This document shows positions 44,383 through 55,323 of a DNA stretch of 64,000 nt, piece after piece. The notes under the pieces were generated by a model. The model had not been told where the DNA came from. It did not search any database and saw only the letters and a list, made by a program, of their open reading frames with translations. Position 1 is the stretch's first letter, and every line of letters begins with the position of its first letter. Source of the stretch: Bacteroidota bacterium (GTDB lineage: Bacteria; Bacteroidota; Rhodothermia; Balneolales; Balneolaceae); the NCBI GenBank assembly GCA_027621355.1, contig JAQCBZ010000002.1:59938-123937 (forward strand), in the 5' to 3' direction. Position numbers and translations under genes: made by a program.

Positions 44383-46893
44383 TCATGGACGCGACTTGCT
44401 TTTTGGGGCATTGTCTTTGGGTGTGTCTTCCACGTGGAAAAAAGCCTTGGGATCTTGTACAACCTTCTGCTCCAATACAAGATCCAGCAATGGGTCCATA
44501 CGCTCAAGATAGTCAATGTTGAGGTCGCCAATCACCTCAGATTCGATTTCAGAGACATCTTTCTCATTTTTCTTGGGAAGGTAGACATGTTTGATCCCTG
44601 CACGCTTGGCCGCTAACACCTTCTCCTTAATCCCTCCCACAGGAAGGACGAGACCGCGTAGAGTAATCTCACCGGTCATCGCAATGGTCCCCTTGACCTT
44701 ACGCTGGGTAAAGATTGAGGCAATCGCACTCATAAGTGCTACGCCTGCCGAGGGTCCATCTTTGGGGATGGCACCTGCTGGGACGTGTATATGTAGGTCC
44801 CATTTGGTAAAGGCGTGCTCAGGGATATTGAATTTTTTGGCATGCGCCTTGAGATAGGAGAGGGCAAGCATGGCCGACTCCTTCATGACATCACCCAGTT
44901 GGCCCGTAATGTTGAGTTTCCCACTGCCTCGACTCACACTTGCTTCGATAAAGAGGATATCCCCACCAAACGGTGTCCATGCAAGCCCCGTAGACACCCC
45001 AGGAACTCGTGTACGTTCGGCGATATCAGAGAAGTATTTTTGTTTCCCAAGAATCTCTTCCACCTCCTTAATACCGATCGTCATCTTTTGAATCTCCTCG
45101 CTGGCAATCTTGGCGGCCACATGGCGGCATAACGACCCCATCTCACGCTCCAAGTTTCGAACTCCAGACTCACGTGTGTATTGATCAATCACACGTCCCA
45201 CTGCAGCTGGGGTAATCTTGATCTGAGATTTGGTGAGGCCATTCTCTTTGATTTGCTTTGGAATAAGGTATTTACATGCGATTTCTAGTTTTTCTTCCAG
45301 TGTATACCCACTCAGCTGGATGATCTCCATTCGGTCCCTGAGAGGGGCTGGAATGGTATCCAACGAATTAGCTGTGGCAATAAACATCACCTTGCTCAAG
45401 TCGTAATCCAACTCGAGATAGTTATCACTAAACGTATTGTTTTGTTCCGGATCCAAGACCTCCAATAGCGCAGAGGTTGGATCCCCCCGGAAATCAGCTC
45501 CAACCTTATCAATCTCATCCAGCATTAAGACTGGATTGCCTTTGCCCGCCTTTTTCATCGCGCGCAAGATTCTCCCAGGCATCGCTCCAATGTACGTCTT
45601 ACGATGGCCTCGGATTTCGGCTTCATCATGGATCCCGCCCAGCGAGAATCGCTCAAACTCGCGATTTAGTGAGCGTGCTATCGATTTTCCAAGGGACGTT
45701 TTCCCCACCCCTGGAGGGCCATAAAAGCACAAAATAGGCGCTTTCATGTCTTGCTTGAGTTTGAGCACTGCTAAATACTCGATAATGCGCTTTTTGACCT
45801 TCTCGAGTCCATAATGGTCCTCATCCAACGCCTTTTGAGCTTGCTTCAAATCGATGGAGTCTTTGGAATATTCCTCCCATGGAAGGTCCAAAATCCATTC
45901 AATGTAATTATGAGTGACGCCATAATTTGGTGACGCACTTGGTGTCATCTCCAGGCGTTGGAGTTCCTTTTCTGCCACTTCACGTGCCGAATCGGGTAGC
46001 CCTTTCTTTTCTTTGAGACGCTCACGAAGCTTCACCACTTCCTGCTGCTCAGAGTCCTCGCCGAGTGCCTCTTGAATCGCTTTTAGTTGCTGTCGTAAAT
46101 AAAAATCACGCTGCTGGTCATCGATTTCAGTTTTGACCTTACTGCGGATTTCTTCGCTCAGACTCAATACTTGAAGCTCTTTGTTGAGATGCTCCATCAC
46201 TTTTTCCATCCGTTTGGAAAACGATGGTAGATCCAACAACGATTGTTTTTCATCGAGTCCCACTTGGAGATTCGACGAAATAAAGTTGAGCAAAAACGAG
46301 GGGCTGGAAATATTATTGATTGCAATGGCCGCTTCAGAGGGAATATTCGGCGATAAATTCACAATCTTGGTCGCAGCCTCTTTTACCGATCGAATGGCTG
46401 CATCGAGCTCAACCCCTTTGAGATCCATCTCTTGAGCAACACTTGATACATCTGCGCGGTAATAGGGATCCTTTTGTGTAAAGGCATCCAATTGAATTAT
46501 ACTAGTGCCCTGGATTACAATGCTCTTGCTGCCATCTGGCATTTTGATGAGCTTCATGATTTGCGCCGCCGTCCCGGTGCGGTAAAGATCATCTTCGGAA
46601 GGATCTTCCTTATTTTCATCCTTTTGGGAGACCACACCAATCATTTTGTCACTTTCATAGGCTTCCTTCACAAGCGCCAACGATTTATCTCGCCCCACGG
46701 TAATGGGAACCACCACGCCAGGGAATAGCACCGTGTTTTTCAGCGGAAGAATCGGCAGATTCTCCGGCACCTTGGATTCAGAGAGGACACGCTCTTCTTC
46801 CTCACTTAACAGCGGAATTGCCTGCTCAAAGTCGTTAAAGTCATCTTCAGATCCATCCAATTGGACAGTCCAGGGGGATTTAATATCTATCAT
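44383..46893 (-). CDS. lon: ATP-dependent protease Lon
   Basis: Cytoplasmic AAA+ serine protease degrading damaged and regulatory proteins. LON substrate domain (LPILPLKNTVLFPGVVVPI), coiled coil, AAA module with Walker A GPPGVGKTSLGKSIA, Walker B PVLMLDEIDKVG and GRILRAMKKAGKGN pore region, and protease domain with the Ser of KDGPSAGVALMSAI and the Lys in LVLPVGGIKEKVLAAKRAGIKHV. I start at ATG 46893 (836 residues); an in-frame ATG at 46971 would add 26 non-conserved residues and overlap pcrA. A parS-like palindrome lies in its last codons. Confidence 0.96.
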   Translation of the reverse strand: MIDIKSPWTVQLDGSEDDFNDFEQAIPLLSEEEERVLSESKVPENLPILPLKNTVLFPGVVVPITVGRDKSLALVKEAYESDKMIGVVSQKDENKEDPSEDDLYRTGTAAQIMKLIKMPDGSKSIVIQGTSIIQLDAFTQKDPYYRADVSSVAQEMDLKGVELDAAIRSVKEAATKIVNLSPNIPSEAAIAINNISSPSFLLNFISSNLQVGLDEKQSLLDLPSFSKRMEKVMEHLNKELQVLSLSEEIRSKVKTEIDDQQRDFYLRQQLKAIQEALGEDSEQQEVVKLRERLKEKKGLPDSAREVAEKELQRLEMTPSASPNYGVTHNYIEWILDLPWEEYSKDSIDLKQAQKALDEDHYGLEKVKKRIIEYLAVLKLKQDMKAPILCFYGPPGVGKTSLGKSIARSLNREFERFSLGGIHDEAEIRGHRKTYIGAMPGRILRAMKKAGKGNPVLMLDEIDKVGADFRGDPTSALLEVLDPEQNNTFSDNYLELDYDLSKVMFIATANSLDTIPAPLRDRMEIIQLSGYTLEEKLEIACKYLIPKQIKENGLTKSQIKITPAAVGRVIDQYTRESGVRNLEREMGSLCRHVAAKIASEEIQKMTIGIKEVEEILGKQKYFSDIAERTRVPGVSTGLAWTPFGGDILFIEASVSRGSGKLNITGQLGDVMKESAMLALSYLKAHAKKFNIPEHAFTKWDLHIHVPAGAIPKDGPSAGVALMSAIASIFTQRKVKGTIAMTGEITLRGLVLPVGGIKEKVLAAKRAGIKHVYLPKKNEKDVSEIESEVIGDLNIDYLERMDPLLDLVLEQKVVQDPKAFFHVEDTPKDNAPKSKSRP
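44428..44439. other. parS-like palindrome at the 3' end of lon
   Basis: TTCCACGTGGAA is a perfect 12-bp palindrome centred on CACGTG. Across 44426-44441 it agrees with the parS form TGTTNCACGTGNAACA at all fixed positions but two (C for G at position 2, A for C at 15). parAB is about 10 kb away. It lies inside coding sequence, as parS sites can. Confidence 0.35.
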
Positions 46894-46954
46894 AGTCTTT
46901 TTGTTGTCCCTAGGTGTATGCAAACGGTACGCCAAAGCACCGCAAAGCATGACA

Positions 46955-49423
46955 CTATGACATATCGTCATCTACCAAGGTCAATTTGGCTGCCCGAAGA
47001 AGCAGCGTTTTTTGACCTCTGTGCTGAAAAAAGACAACGACGCGCGCTTCTGCACCCGTTCCGGAACGAGAAACGATTTTTCCAACCCCAAAGGCTGCGT
47101 GCTTCACCACAGCCCCTGCATAAAAGGGATCGCCCCCGCCAGATGATCCACCGCCATATGATCCTGATGCGCTTGTACGGCTAGCACCCCCGCCTGCCAT
47201 TCCACTCCCACCTGCTGGATCATCGTACTCGATGTGAAGGCCTTGTTTTCGTGCTGATTTAGGTTTAGCACCCGATATTCGCAAGTCGGGAGGCAAGTCT
47301 GCCAGAGATGGGCGTTTTTGGCCCGATCCTACACCCGACCCAGCCCCAAAGCCAGCCCCATCACCCGACTCAGCCCCATCATGCTCAACGGTCAAATCAA
47401 AACGATCCCTCTTCTGTTTAATCGTCGCTCCTGACTCAGTCTGTACCACGCCTGGATTCACCTCATCCAAAAATCGTGATCTCAACTGCACGGTTTCATC
47501 TCCAAAACGGTACCTCATTCGACAGGTGCTAAAAAACAACCTCGACTCTGCTCGTGTGATCGCCACATAGAACAACCGACGCTCCTCCTCAAGGTTTTGC
47601 TCCTCACCCTCACGAGCCCCCATCGGGAACAATTCCTCCTCCAGCCCCACAATGAACACCACCGGAAACTCCAATCCCTTGGACGCATGCACGGTCATCA
47701 GCGTAATCGCAGGTTTGTTCTCGTCATACTTGTCGGTATCGGTGATCAACGAAATCTCCTGCAAGAACGACGCCAAGGAGCCATTCGGATTCTGTTCTTG
47801 ATAATAGGCCATCGCATTTTGAAGCTCGATAATATTATCGCGCCGAGTCAGCGATTCGTGGGATCCTTCTTCAATAAGTGCCTTGATGTAGCCACTCTTC
47901 TCCAAGACTTTGCGCGCGACATCCAACAAATGAACGCCATCCTCCAGCTCCTGCTGCAACTCCTCAATCATGGCCCGAAAAGCCTGAATCCGTGGAATGG
48001 CTGGCTTTGGAAGGGTGAGTTTTGGACCCTGAGCCCCCGACTCAGACCCTACCTGCGCAAGGACATCCCACACGGCTACACCCGTGGCTCTACTTTGGTT
48101 GAGTAATTCTTGCAACGTCTTGGCGCCAATGCCTCGGCTTGGTTCATTAATAATGCGCAACAACGACTGTTCATCACGCGGGTTGACCAGAAGCGTCAAA
48201 TACGCCACCACATCCTTAATCTCCTTGCGCTGATAGAACGACAACCCACCCACCAATTGATAGGGGAGCCCTTGGCGCCGCAGCGACTCCTCAAAAACTC
48301 GTGACTGGGCATTGGTTCTATACAAAATGGCAAACTCATTATAGGAGAATCCAAACCGAGCATGGAGTTCCTCAATCTTCTGAGCCACTCGCATGGCTTC
48401 CTCGCGCTCGTTCATGTGCTCCATCAACACGACCGCCTCTCCCTCCTGATTTGCTGTCCATAGGGTCTTGGAGAGTTGCTTCTTGTTATGCTTGATGATG
48501 GAATCGGCACACGACAAAATGTGCTTTGTCGATCGGTAATTTTGCTCTAGCGGAATCTCAAATGCGTCGGCATAATCGTTCTTGAAATCGAGAATATTGC
48601 GAATATCCGCCCCTCGAAACGCATAAATACTTTGTGCATCATCGCCCACAACACAGATATTCGCCTTCCGCCCAGCCAACATCTTGGTCACCGTGTACTG
48701 CGCATGATTGGTATCCTGATATTCATCAATCAAAATGTACTTAAACAACATTTTGTACTTCTCTAGGATATCTCCACGCTCCTGGAACAGTTTAATAGGC
48801 TTGACCAACAGATCATCAAAGTCCATCGCATTCCCCGCCAACAACCGTTGCTCGTAGTGTGCATACACTTGCTGGGTAATCTCATCCAAGGTGCTACGAG
48901 CGTGCTTTTGTTGGTATACCTCAGGGGTGATGAGTTGGTTCTTAGCATCCGAAATCCGTCGTTGAATCGCTCGCGGTCGAACCAATTTAGGATCGTGCTT
49001 GAGCTCAACAAGGATTCGTTTGATCACAGCCTCCGAATCGGACGTGTCATAAATGGAAAACTGCTTGGTGTACCCAATGGCTTCGCCCTCAAAACGCATG
49101 ATTTTGGCAAAAATGCTATGGAATGTACCCATCCAGAGTCGATTGGCCCTTTGGGGGACTAATGACGAGATCCTTGTGAGCATCTCGCGTGCCGCCTTGT
49201 TGGTAAAAGTGAGGGCTAGAATTTGCTCTGGTGCAGCTAGCTCTTGCTCCAAAATGTAGGCAATACGATAGGTTAGGACACGAGTTTTTCCACTGCCTGC
49301 CCCTGCGATAATAAGTAATGGACCCTCGGTGTGTGTGACGGCTTGGCGTTGCGGCTCATTGAGTTCGGCAAGAAAATCAGGGCCAGCGGAAGGGGTTGTC
49401 ATAGCACGGAGCTCCGTTGACAT
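46955..49423 (-). CDS. pcrA: ATP-dependent DNA helicase PcrA/UvrD
   Basis: Superfamily 1A 3'-5' helicase (822 residues) acting in repair and replication restart. Motif I is AGAGSGKTRVLTYR near residue 45, Ia LTFTNKAAREM, II YILIDEYQDTN, III GDDAQSIYAFRGA, IV-VI in YRTNAQSRVFEE, LMTVHASKGLEFPVVF and RRLFYVAITRAE. The tail after about 660 is Gly/Ser-rich with imperfect GGGGCTG-based repeats, ending in the PcrA-type tudor-like domain (VKHAAFGVGKIVSRSG). The start is the ATG at 49423, three bases after the valS stop; an ATG 21 bases on is equally possible. Confidence 0.95.
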   Translation of the reverse strand: MSTELRAMTTPSAGPDFLAELNEPQRQAVTHTEGPLLIIAGAGSGKTRVLTYRIAYILEQELAAPEQILALTFTNKAAREMLTRISSLVPQRANRLWMGTFHSIFAKIMRFEGEAIGYTKQFSIYDTSDSEAVIKRILVELKHDPKLVRPRAIQRRISDAKNQLITPEVYQQKHARSTLDEITQQVYAHYEQRLLAGNAMDFDDLLVKPIKLFQERGDILEKYKMLFKYILIDEYQDTNHAQYTVTKMLAGRKANICVVGDDAQSIYAFRGADIRNILDFKNDYADAFEIPLEQNYRSTKHILSCADSIIKHNKKQLSKTLWTANQEGEAVVLMEHMNEREEAMRVAQKIEELHARFGFSYNEFAILYRTNAQSRVFEESLRRQGLPYQLVGGLSFYQRKEIKDVVAYLTLLVNPRDEQSLLRIINEPSRGIGAKTLQELLNQSRATGVAVWDVLAQVGSESGAQGPKLTLPKPAIPRIQAFRAMIEELQQELEDGVHLLDVARKVLEKSGYIKALIEEGSHESLTRRDNIIELQNAMAYYQEQNPNGSLASFLQEISLITDTDKYDENKPAITLMTVHASKGLEFPVVFIVGLEEELFPMGAREGEEQNLEEERRLFYVAITRAESRLFFSTCRMRYRFGDETVQLRSRFLDEVNPGVVQTESGATIKQKRDRFDLTVEHDGAESGDGAGFGAGSGVGSGQKRPSLADLPPDLRISGAKPKSARKQGLHIEYDDPAGGSGMAGGGASRTSASGSYGGGSSGGGDPFYAGAVVKHAAFGVGKIVSRSGTGAEARVVVFFQHRGQKTLLLRAAKLTLVDDDMS

Positions 49424-49426
49424 GGA

Positions 49427-52192
49427 TCAAGCACGAAGCTCGTCCAACATGGTTCGATAGGCATCCAACGATTGGGAGGAATCTTCCAACTTTTTGCGCT
49501 CTTTGGCCACAACCTCGTCAGGGGCAGAACCTACAAAATTGGGATTCTCTAGCTTCTTTTGGATCCCTTTTTGGAACCCTTCTAGGCGCTGAATTTCCTT
49601 TTGAAGGCGATCCACTTCCGCGTCTACATCAATGAGTCCTTCCAAAGGGATAAAGCAACGCTCTTCTCCAATTAATGTGCTCCGGCTAGCGTCCGGTTTG
49701 GGTGCATCCGTAGCCGCTGTAAGCGTGCACTCATGACCAAGTTTTTCGATGAGGGGCCGCTGACGATCCCAAAACGCTTCTGATTCTGCGTCGGTTGTTT
49801 GTAGCGTAATATGTAGAGGGTGCTTAGGTGACAGACCAAGACTTGCGCGGGTATTGCGAATAAATGTGATGAGCTCTTGGACTCGGCCAAAGTCTGCAAT
49901 CACACGTGATGAGGACGAATCGCCCACCTCTTGTTGCGTCGGATAGGGTTGGACGGTCAGGCTTTCTCCCTCGTTGCGCTGTTGCATCGTATGCCATAAT
50001 TCCTCCGTGATGAATGGCATGTAGGGGTGCAACAAACGAATCATCGCCTCAAATGTGCCCATGGCTCGAGACCATTGCTCGGGCTCAATTGGAGACTCAA
50101 AATCGGCAGGTTTTAGCACCTCGATATACCAGTCACAATAATCGTCCCATAGCAGGGTGTAGATTTCGTGTAACGCGTCATTGAGTCGTGCGTCTTGGAA
50201 GGCTTGATGGACCTGTTTTACCGTTTGGCGTAGCCGCTCGAGCATGTATTGATCCACCAAATTATCTGGCTCAAGATCCAGCTCTATGGTAGGTGATTCG
50301 GCGCCCATAGGATCAGCGCCTGTAGATCCGGCCCCTGAAGATTCTGCCGCTAGTGGGCGCTTTAGCATCAAAAACCGAAACGCATTCCACAGTTTGTTGG
50401 CAAAATTACGCCCTTGCTCACACAAGGCCTCATCAAACAAGATGTCATTGCCCGAAGGAGTGGAGAAAATCATCCCAAAGCGTGTCCCATCTGCACCAAA
50501 TTGGGCGATGAGCTCCAATGGGTCGGGCGAATTACCCAGTGATTTACTCATTTTCTGCCTCTTTTTATCGCGGACAATTCCATGAAGTACCACATCCTTG
50601 AATGGAGCTTCGCCCTTGAGGTAATACCCAGCCATAATCATTCGAGCAACCCAAAAGAAAAGGATTTCCGGAGCGGTCACCAGATGTTGGGTAGGGTAGT
50701 AATAGGTGATGTCCTCATTATCGGGTTCGGTTACCCCATCAAAAACGGAAAGTGGCCATAACCAAGAGCTGAACCACGTATCGAGCACATCCTCATCCTG
50801 ATGCAGATCCTCCAATGTTAGCGACCCACCCTTAGGATGCGCTGCTTGGGCTTTAGCAAGGGCTTCTTCTGCGGAATGAGCTACAAACATCGATTCAGTA
50901 TCGCCTTTCACGTTCCATGCGGGAATGCGATGTCCCCACCAAAGTTGCCTTGAAATACACCAGTCACGAATATTTTCCATCCAATGGAAGTAGGTGTTCT
51001 CAAATTTGGCCGGGTGGAATCGAATCTCACCCTCTTTCACTGCCTTGATCGCGGGCTGAGCCAATTCCTCCATTCGGCAGAACCATTGCAAAGAGAGTCG
51101 AGGCTCGATCACTGCACCGGTTCTTTCTGAAGTACCTACTTGATTGACCAAGTCCTCGGTTTTTTCGAGGATTCCTTCGCCATCAAGGGCTGCTGCCACC
51201 GCTTTTCGGGCCTCAAATCGCTCCAATCCGTCAAACGGAGAGCCTTCCAAGACAATATGACCCGTTGCTGATAGGATGTCCAGAATGGGAAGGTCGTGAC
51301 GTTGGCCAATCTCATAGTCATTAGGATCATGCGCGGGGGTAATCTTCAGGCATCCTGTCCCAAACTCTGGATCGACATACTCATCGGCAATCACAGGTAT
51401 CGTGCGATCCGTAAGGGGTACATGCACCTGCTTTCCCACCCACGTGGCCGCTCTAGGATCCTCAGGATGAATGGCAATCGCCACATCAGCCATAATGGTC
51501 TCTGGACGTGTGGTAGCGATGGTAAGCGTCGACGTTGGGTCATCGGCAAAGGCATACTTCACATGATAGAGGTGTCCTTGTTGCTCTTTGTAGATCACCT
51601 CCTCATCAGACAAGGCAGTTTGAGCCACAGGATCCCAATGGACCATTCGCTTGCCTCGATAGATATATCCATCTTCGTATAGCTTTACGAAGGTCGCACG
51701 AACCGCCTCACTCAACTCCTCATCCAGGGTAAAGCGTGTTCGCTCCCAGTCGCAGGAGGCTCCCAGCGTTTTGAGCTGTTTCAAGATCACTCCGCCATGT
51801 TCGTGGGTCCATTCCCACGCCTTCTCCAAAAACGCTTCCCGAGAGAGATCGCTTTTCTTTATCCCTTCGGCACGCAGTTTTTGGACAACTTTGGCCTCGG
51901 TAGCAATGCTTGCATGGTCTGTCCCAGGGACCCAGCACGTGTTATAGCCTTCCATTCGCGCCTTGCGAACCAGCACATCTTGCAATGAATTATTGAGCAT
52001 ATGCCCCATGTGGAGCACTCCCGTCACATTCGGAGGGGGAATCACAACCGTGTAGGGTTCTCGATCGTCGGGTGTAGATCGGAAGAATTGGTGCGAGTCC
52101 CAGTAGGCGGTCCATCTAGATTCGGACGCGCCTGGATCAAAATGTTTGGCGATAGATTCTGGGTCGATACCCTTGGGTGACGCCTGACTCAT
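49427..52192 (-). CDS. valS: valyl-tRNA synthetase
   Basis: Class I synthetase, 921 residues, charging tRNA-Val. HIGH reads HMGH in PPPNVTGVLHMGHMLN (about 52-67); KMSKS is in KRQKMSKSLGNSPDP; an editing domain lies between (EEVIYKEQQGHLYHVKYAF, TTRPETIMADVAIAIHPED, TPAHDPNDYEIG). A C-terminal coiled coil (last 60 residues, DVDAEVDRLQKEIQRLEGF) contacts tRNA. An insert with 15-bp tandem repeats (50297-50341) sits between the catalytic core and the anticodon domain. The start is the ATG at 52192, nine bases after rsmB. Confidence 0.97.
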   Translation of the reverse strand: MSQASPKGIDPESIAKHFDPGASESRWTAYWDSHQFFRSTPDDREPYTVVIPPPNVTGVLHMGHMLNNSLQDVLVRKARMEGYNTCWVPGTDHASIATEAKVVQKLRAEGIKKSDLSREAFLEKAWEWTHEHGGVILKQLKTLGASCDWERTRFTLDEELSEAVRATFVKLYEDGYIYRGKRMVHWDPVAQTALSDEEVIYKEQQGHLYHVKYAFADDPTSTLTIATTRPETIMADVAIAIHPEDPRAATWVGKQVHVPLTDRTIPVIADEYVDPEFGTGCLKITPAHDPNDYEIGQRHDLPILDILSATGHIVLEGSPFDGLERFEARKAVAAALDGEGILEKTEDLVNQVGTSERTGAVIEPRLSLQWFCRMEELAQPAIKAVKEGEIRFHPAKFENTYFHWMENIRDWCISRQLWWGHRIPAWNVKGDTESMFVAHSAEEALAKAQAAHPKGGSLTLEDLHQDEDVLDTWFSSWLWPLSVFDGVTEPDNEDITYYYPTQHLVTAPEILFFWVARMIMAGYYLKGEAPFKDVVLHGIVRDKKRQKMSKSLGNSPDPLELIAQFGADGTRFGMIFSTPSGNDILFDEALCEQGRNFANKLWNAFRFLMLKRPLAAESSGAGSTGADPMGAESPTIELDLEPDNLVDQYMLERLRQTVKQVHQAFQDARLNDALHEIYTLLWDDYCDWYIEVLKPADFESPIEPEQWSRAMGTFEAMIRLLHPYMPFITEELWHTMQQRNEGESLTVQPYPTQQEVGDSSSSRVIADFGRVQELITFIRNTRASLGLSPKHPLHITLQTTDAESEAFWDRQRPLIEKLGHECTLTAATDAPKPDASRSTLIGEERCFIPLEGLIDVDAEVDRLQKEIQRLEGFQKGIQKKLENPNFVGSAPDEVVAKERKKLEDSSQSLDAYRTMLDELRA
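50297..50341 (-). repeat. three 15-bp tandem repeats inside valS
   Basis: In gene order, 50327-50341, 50312-50326 and 50297-50311 encode SSGAG, STGAD and PMGAE, pattern xxGA(G/D/E). They form a low-complexity insert after the Rossmann core. Confidence 0.75.
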
Positions 52193-52201
52193 AGCACCCC
52201 G

Positions 52202-53521
52202 TTAGCTTTTGCGGGTGAGTCTCACTCCAAAATGACCGTCACACCCATGCTTGTGGGGGAAGGTTTGGTACGCTTTGCCATCCTCAATAAGGACCTCTTC
52301 GGGGAGGTAGTCAGATAAATTATCCAGTTCAAACCCTTTATGCTTGGCTAAAAATGCCTGCACCTGCTCCCAATTCTCTTCTGGTTCCAAAGAGCATGTG
52401 CTGTACACAAGACGTCCACCTTTTTTGACCATCGTTGCAGCTTGGGCAAGTAGTTTGGACTGTAGTTGCACGATAGCCGCCAATTCCTCAGGCGTACGTC
52501 TCCATCGAAGATCCGCTCGTTTGCCAATCACACCCGTACCCGTACAAGGTGCATCAAGTAGCACACCATCCACCGGAGGCAATTCTAATTCCGTAACATC
52601 CCCGCGACGAATTCGAATATTCTCTGCATGATAATTCAGTGCACTTTCGGCCAATTTTTCGAGTCGTCTGGAATCTTGATCTACGGCAAGGATAGATCCC
52701 TCTCCATTCATCATATCCGAAAGCATAATTGACTTGGTCCCTGGCGCTGCGCATAGGTCATAGATCTGCTCACCAGGCTGTGCATCCAAAATGGTAGGCG
52801 CCATACCCGCTGCCACATCTTGCACCTGGCAAAGCCCTTTTTCCAAGAGCCCTTTTTGAAGAATAGGCTGCAGTGAGGAGACTTTATAATAATTGGGAAG
52901 CCAGTCAGACGCTTCAAAATCCACCTCTGCTTTTTGCAGACGTAGCTTGAAGTTTTCTGGGGAGGTGCGTTGAGCATTTACACGCACGGTATACTCTGGT
53001 CGTTGATTGTTGGCCTGCATCAACGCAAAGGCATCGCGCTCACCATAGCGTGCCACCCATCGCTCTACCAACCACTCGGGATGGGAATAGGTCACAGCGA
53101 TAAGTTTTTTACGATCTGCAAACGCTGGCTTTGGAAGCGTCGCCATATCACGCTGAAGGTGTCGAAGCATGGCATTGACCAAATCGCCCGTTTTTGAACC
53201 AAGCGTCGCTTTGGCAATCTCGACAGCCTCGTTAATGGTCGCATAGTCTGGGATATGCTCCATGTAGAGCATCTCATAGAAGGAGAGGCGCAAGATATTC
53301 TTTAGTGGAGCGGTCATGTCCTCCATGGAGATACTCGAGAACTCGCCCACCAAGAAATCAAGGTAACTACGGCGTCGCAACACACTCTGGACATACTCTC
53401 GTACTTGCGATCTCTCCCTAGAGGGAAGCTCATCCGCAGCCGTGAAATCAAGTTGTTGTTCCGTATCGAATGCAATAAGCATGTCGACACTTACTGAGCG
53501 TGCTGTTGGGTCTAAAGTCAC
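52202..53521 (-). CDS. rsmB: 16S rRNA (cytosine-967-C5)-methyltransferase RsmB
   Basis: NusB-like RNA-binding domain (first 140 residues: REYVQSVLRRRSYLDFLV, LRLSFYEMLYMEHIPDYATINEAVEIAK) and a Rossmann methyltransferase with IYDLCAAPGTKSIMLSDMM (SAM), DGVLLDAPCTGTGVIGKRADLRWR and VYSTCSLEPEENWEQVQAFL, the two catalytic Cys being in APCTGTG and STCSLEPEEN. The start is uncertain: GTG at 53521 gives 439 residues and keeps the NusB-domain Arg; TTG 53608 would add 29 unconserved residues and ATG 53482 would remove part of the domain. It is first of the minus-strand series. Confidence 0.92.
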   Translation of the reverse strand: MTLDPTARSVSVDMLIAFDTEQQLDFTAADELPSRERSQVREYVQSVLRRRSYLDFLVGEFSSISMEDMTAPLKNILRLSFYEMLYMEHIPDYATINEAVEIAKATLGSKTGDLVNAMLRHLQRDMATLPKPAFADRKKLIAVTYSHPEWLVERWVARYGERDAFALMQANNQRPEYTVRVNAQRTSPENFKLRLQKAEVDFEASDWLPNYYKVSSLQPILQKGLLEKGLCQVQDVAAGMAPTILDAQPGEQIYDLCAAPGTKSIMLSDMMNGEGSILAVDQDSRRLEKLAESALNYHAENIRIRRGDVTELELPPVDGVLLDAPCTGTGVIGKRADLRWRRTPEELAAIVQLQSKLLAQAATMVKKGGRLVYSTCSLEPEENWEQVQAFLAKHKGFELDNLSDYLPEEVLIEDGKAYQTFPHKHGCDGHFGVRLTRKS

Positions 53522-53679
53522 GAGAATCTTGTCTAAAATCGTTTTAAATGTCAGCAATCCAAGCGAAGACAACACAGAACACGTGGTTTTCCCCGCAGAA
53601 TGCCTCAATAAGCTAAACTTTTAATATACGCAACCCTACATCCTCATGCTACCTTCTGCCATCTATTTCGAAACTTTGA

Positions 53680-53710
53680 TTGATTTTTGAGAGGGCTCAT
53701 GCTACCTTTG
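53680..53710 (+). promoter_or_regulatory. Bacteroidota-type promoter candidate for atpDC
   Basis: TTG at 53680-53682, 20 bases, TACCTTTG at 53703-53710: an exact TAnnTTTG. Transcription would start near 53716 and leave a leader of about 100 bases with a hairpin. A 13-bp direct repeat (CTCATGCTACCTT at 53643-53655 and 53696-53708) overlaps the box. Confidence 0.55.
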
Positions 53711-53742
53711 GATGCTGTACAATATGCTGAACACTGGCTTAA

Positions 53743-53779
53743 GGTGCTGTTTACTTTTACAAACGTAAGGGTAAGCACC
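53743..53779 (+). promoter_or_regulatory. hairpin in the atpD leader
   Basis: GGTGCT (53743-53748) can pair with AGCACC (53774-53779), extended by TAC/GTA across a three-base bulge, leaving a 16-base loop. It lies 35 bases before the atpD start and is preceded by the promoter candidate. A role in RNA stability or translation is possible; it is not a terminator (no T run). Confidence 0.3.
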
Positions 53780-53790
53780 GCGTCTGTTAA

Positions 53791-55305
<1,515 letters not shown>

Positions 55306-55323
55306 CGTCAAACCTAAGTTCTC

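Noticed and set aside
47597-48106. A 169-codon open frame antisense to pcrA.
   Set aside because: Shadow of the conserved helicase motifs; no recognisable domain or start context.
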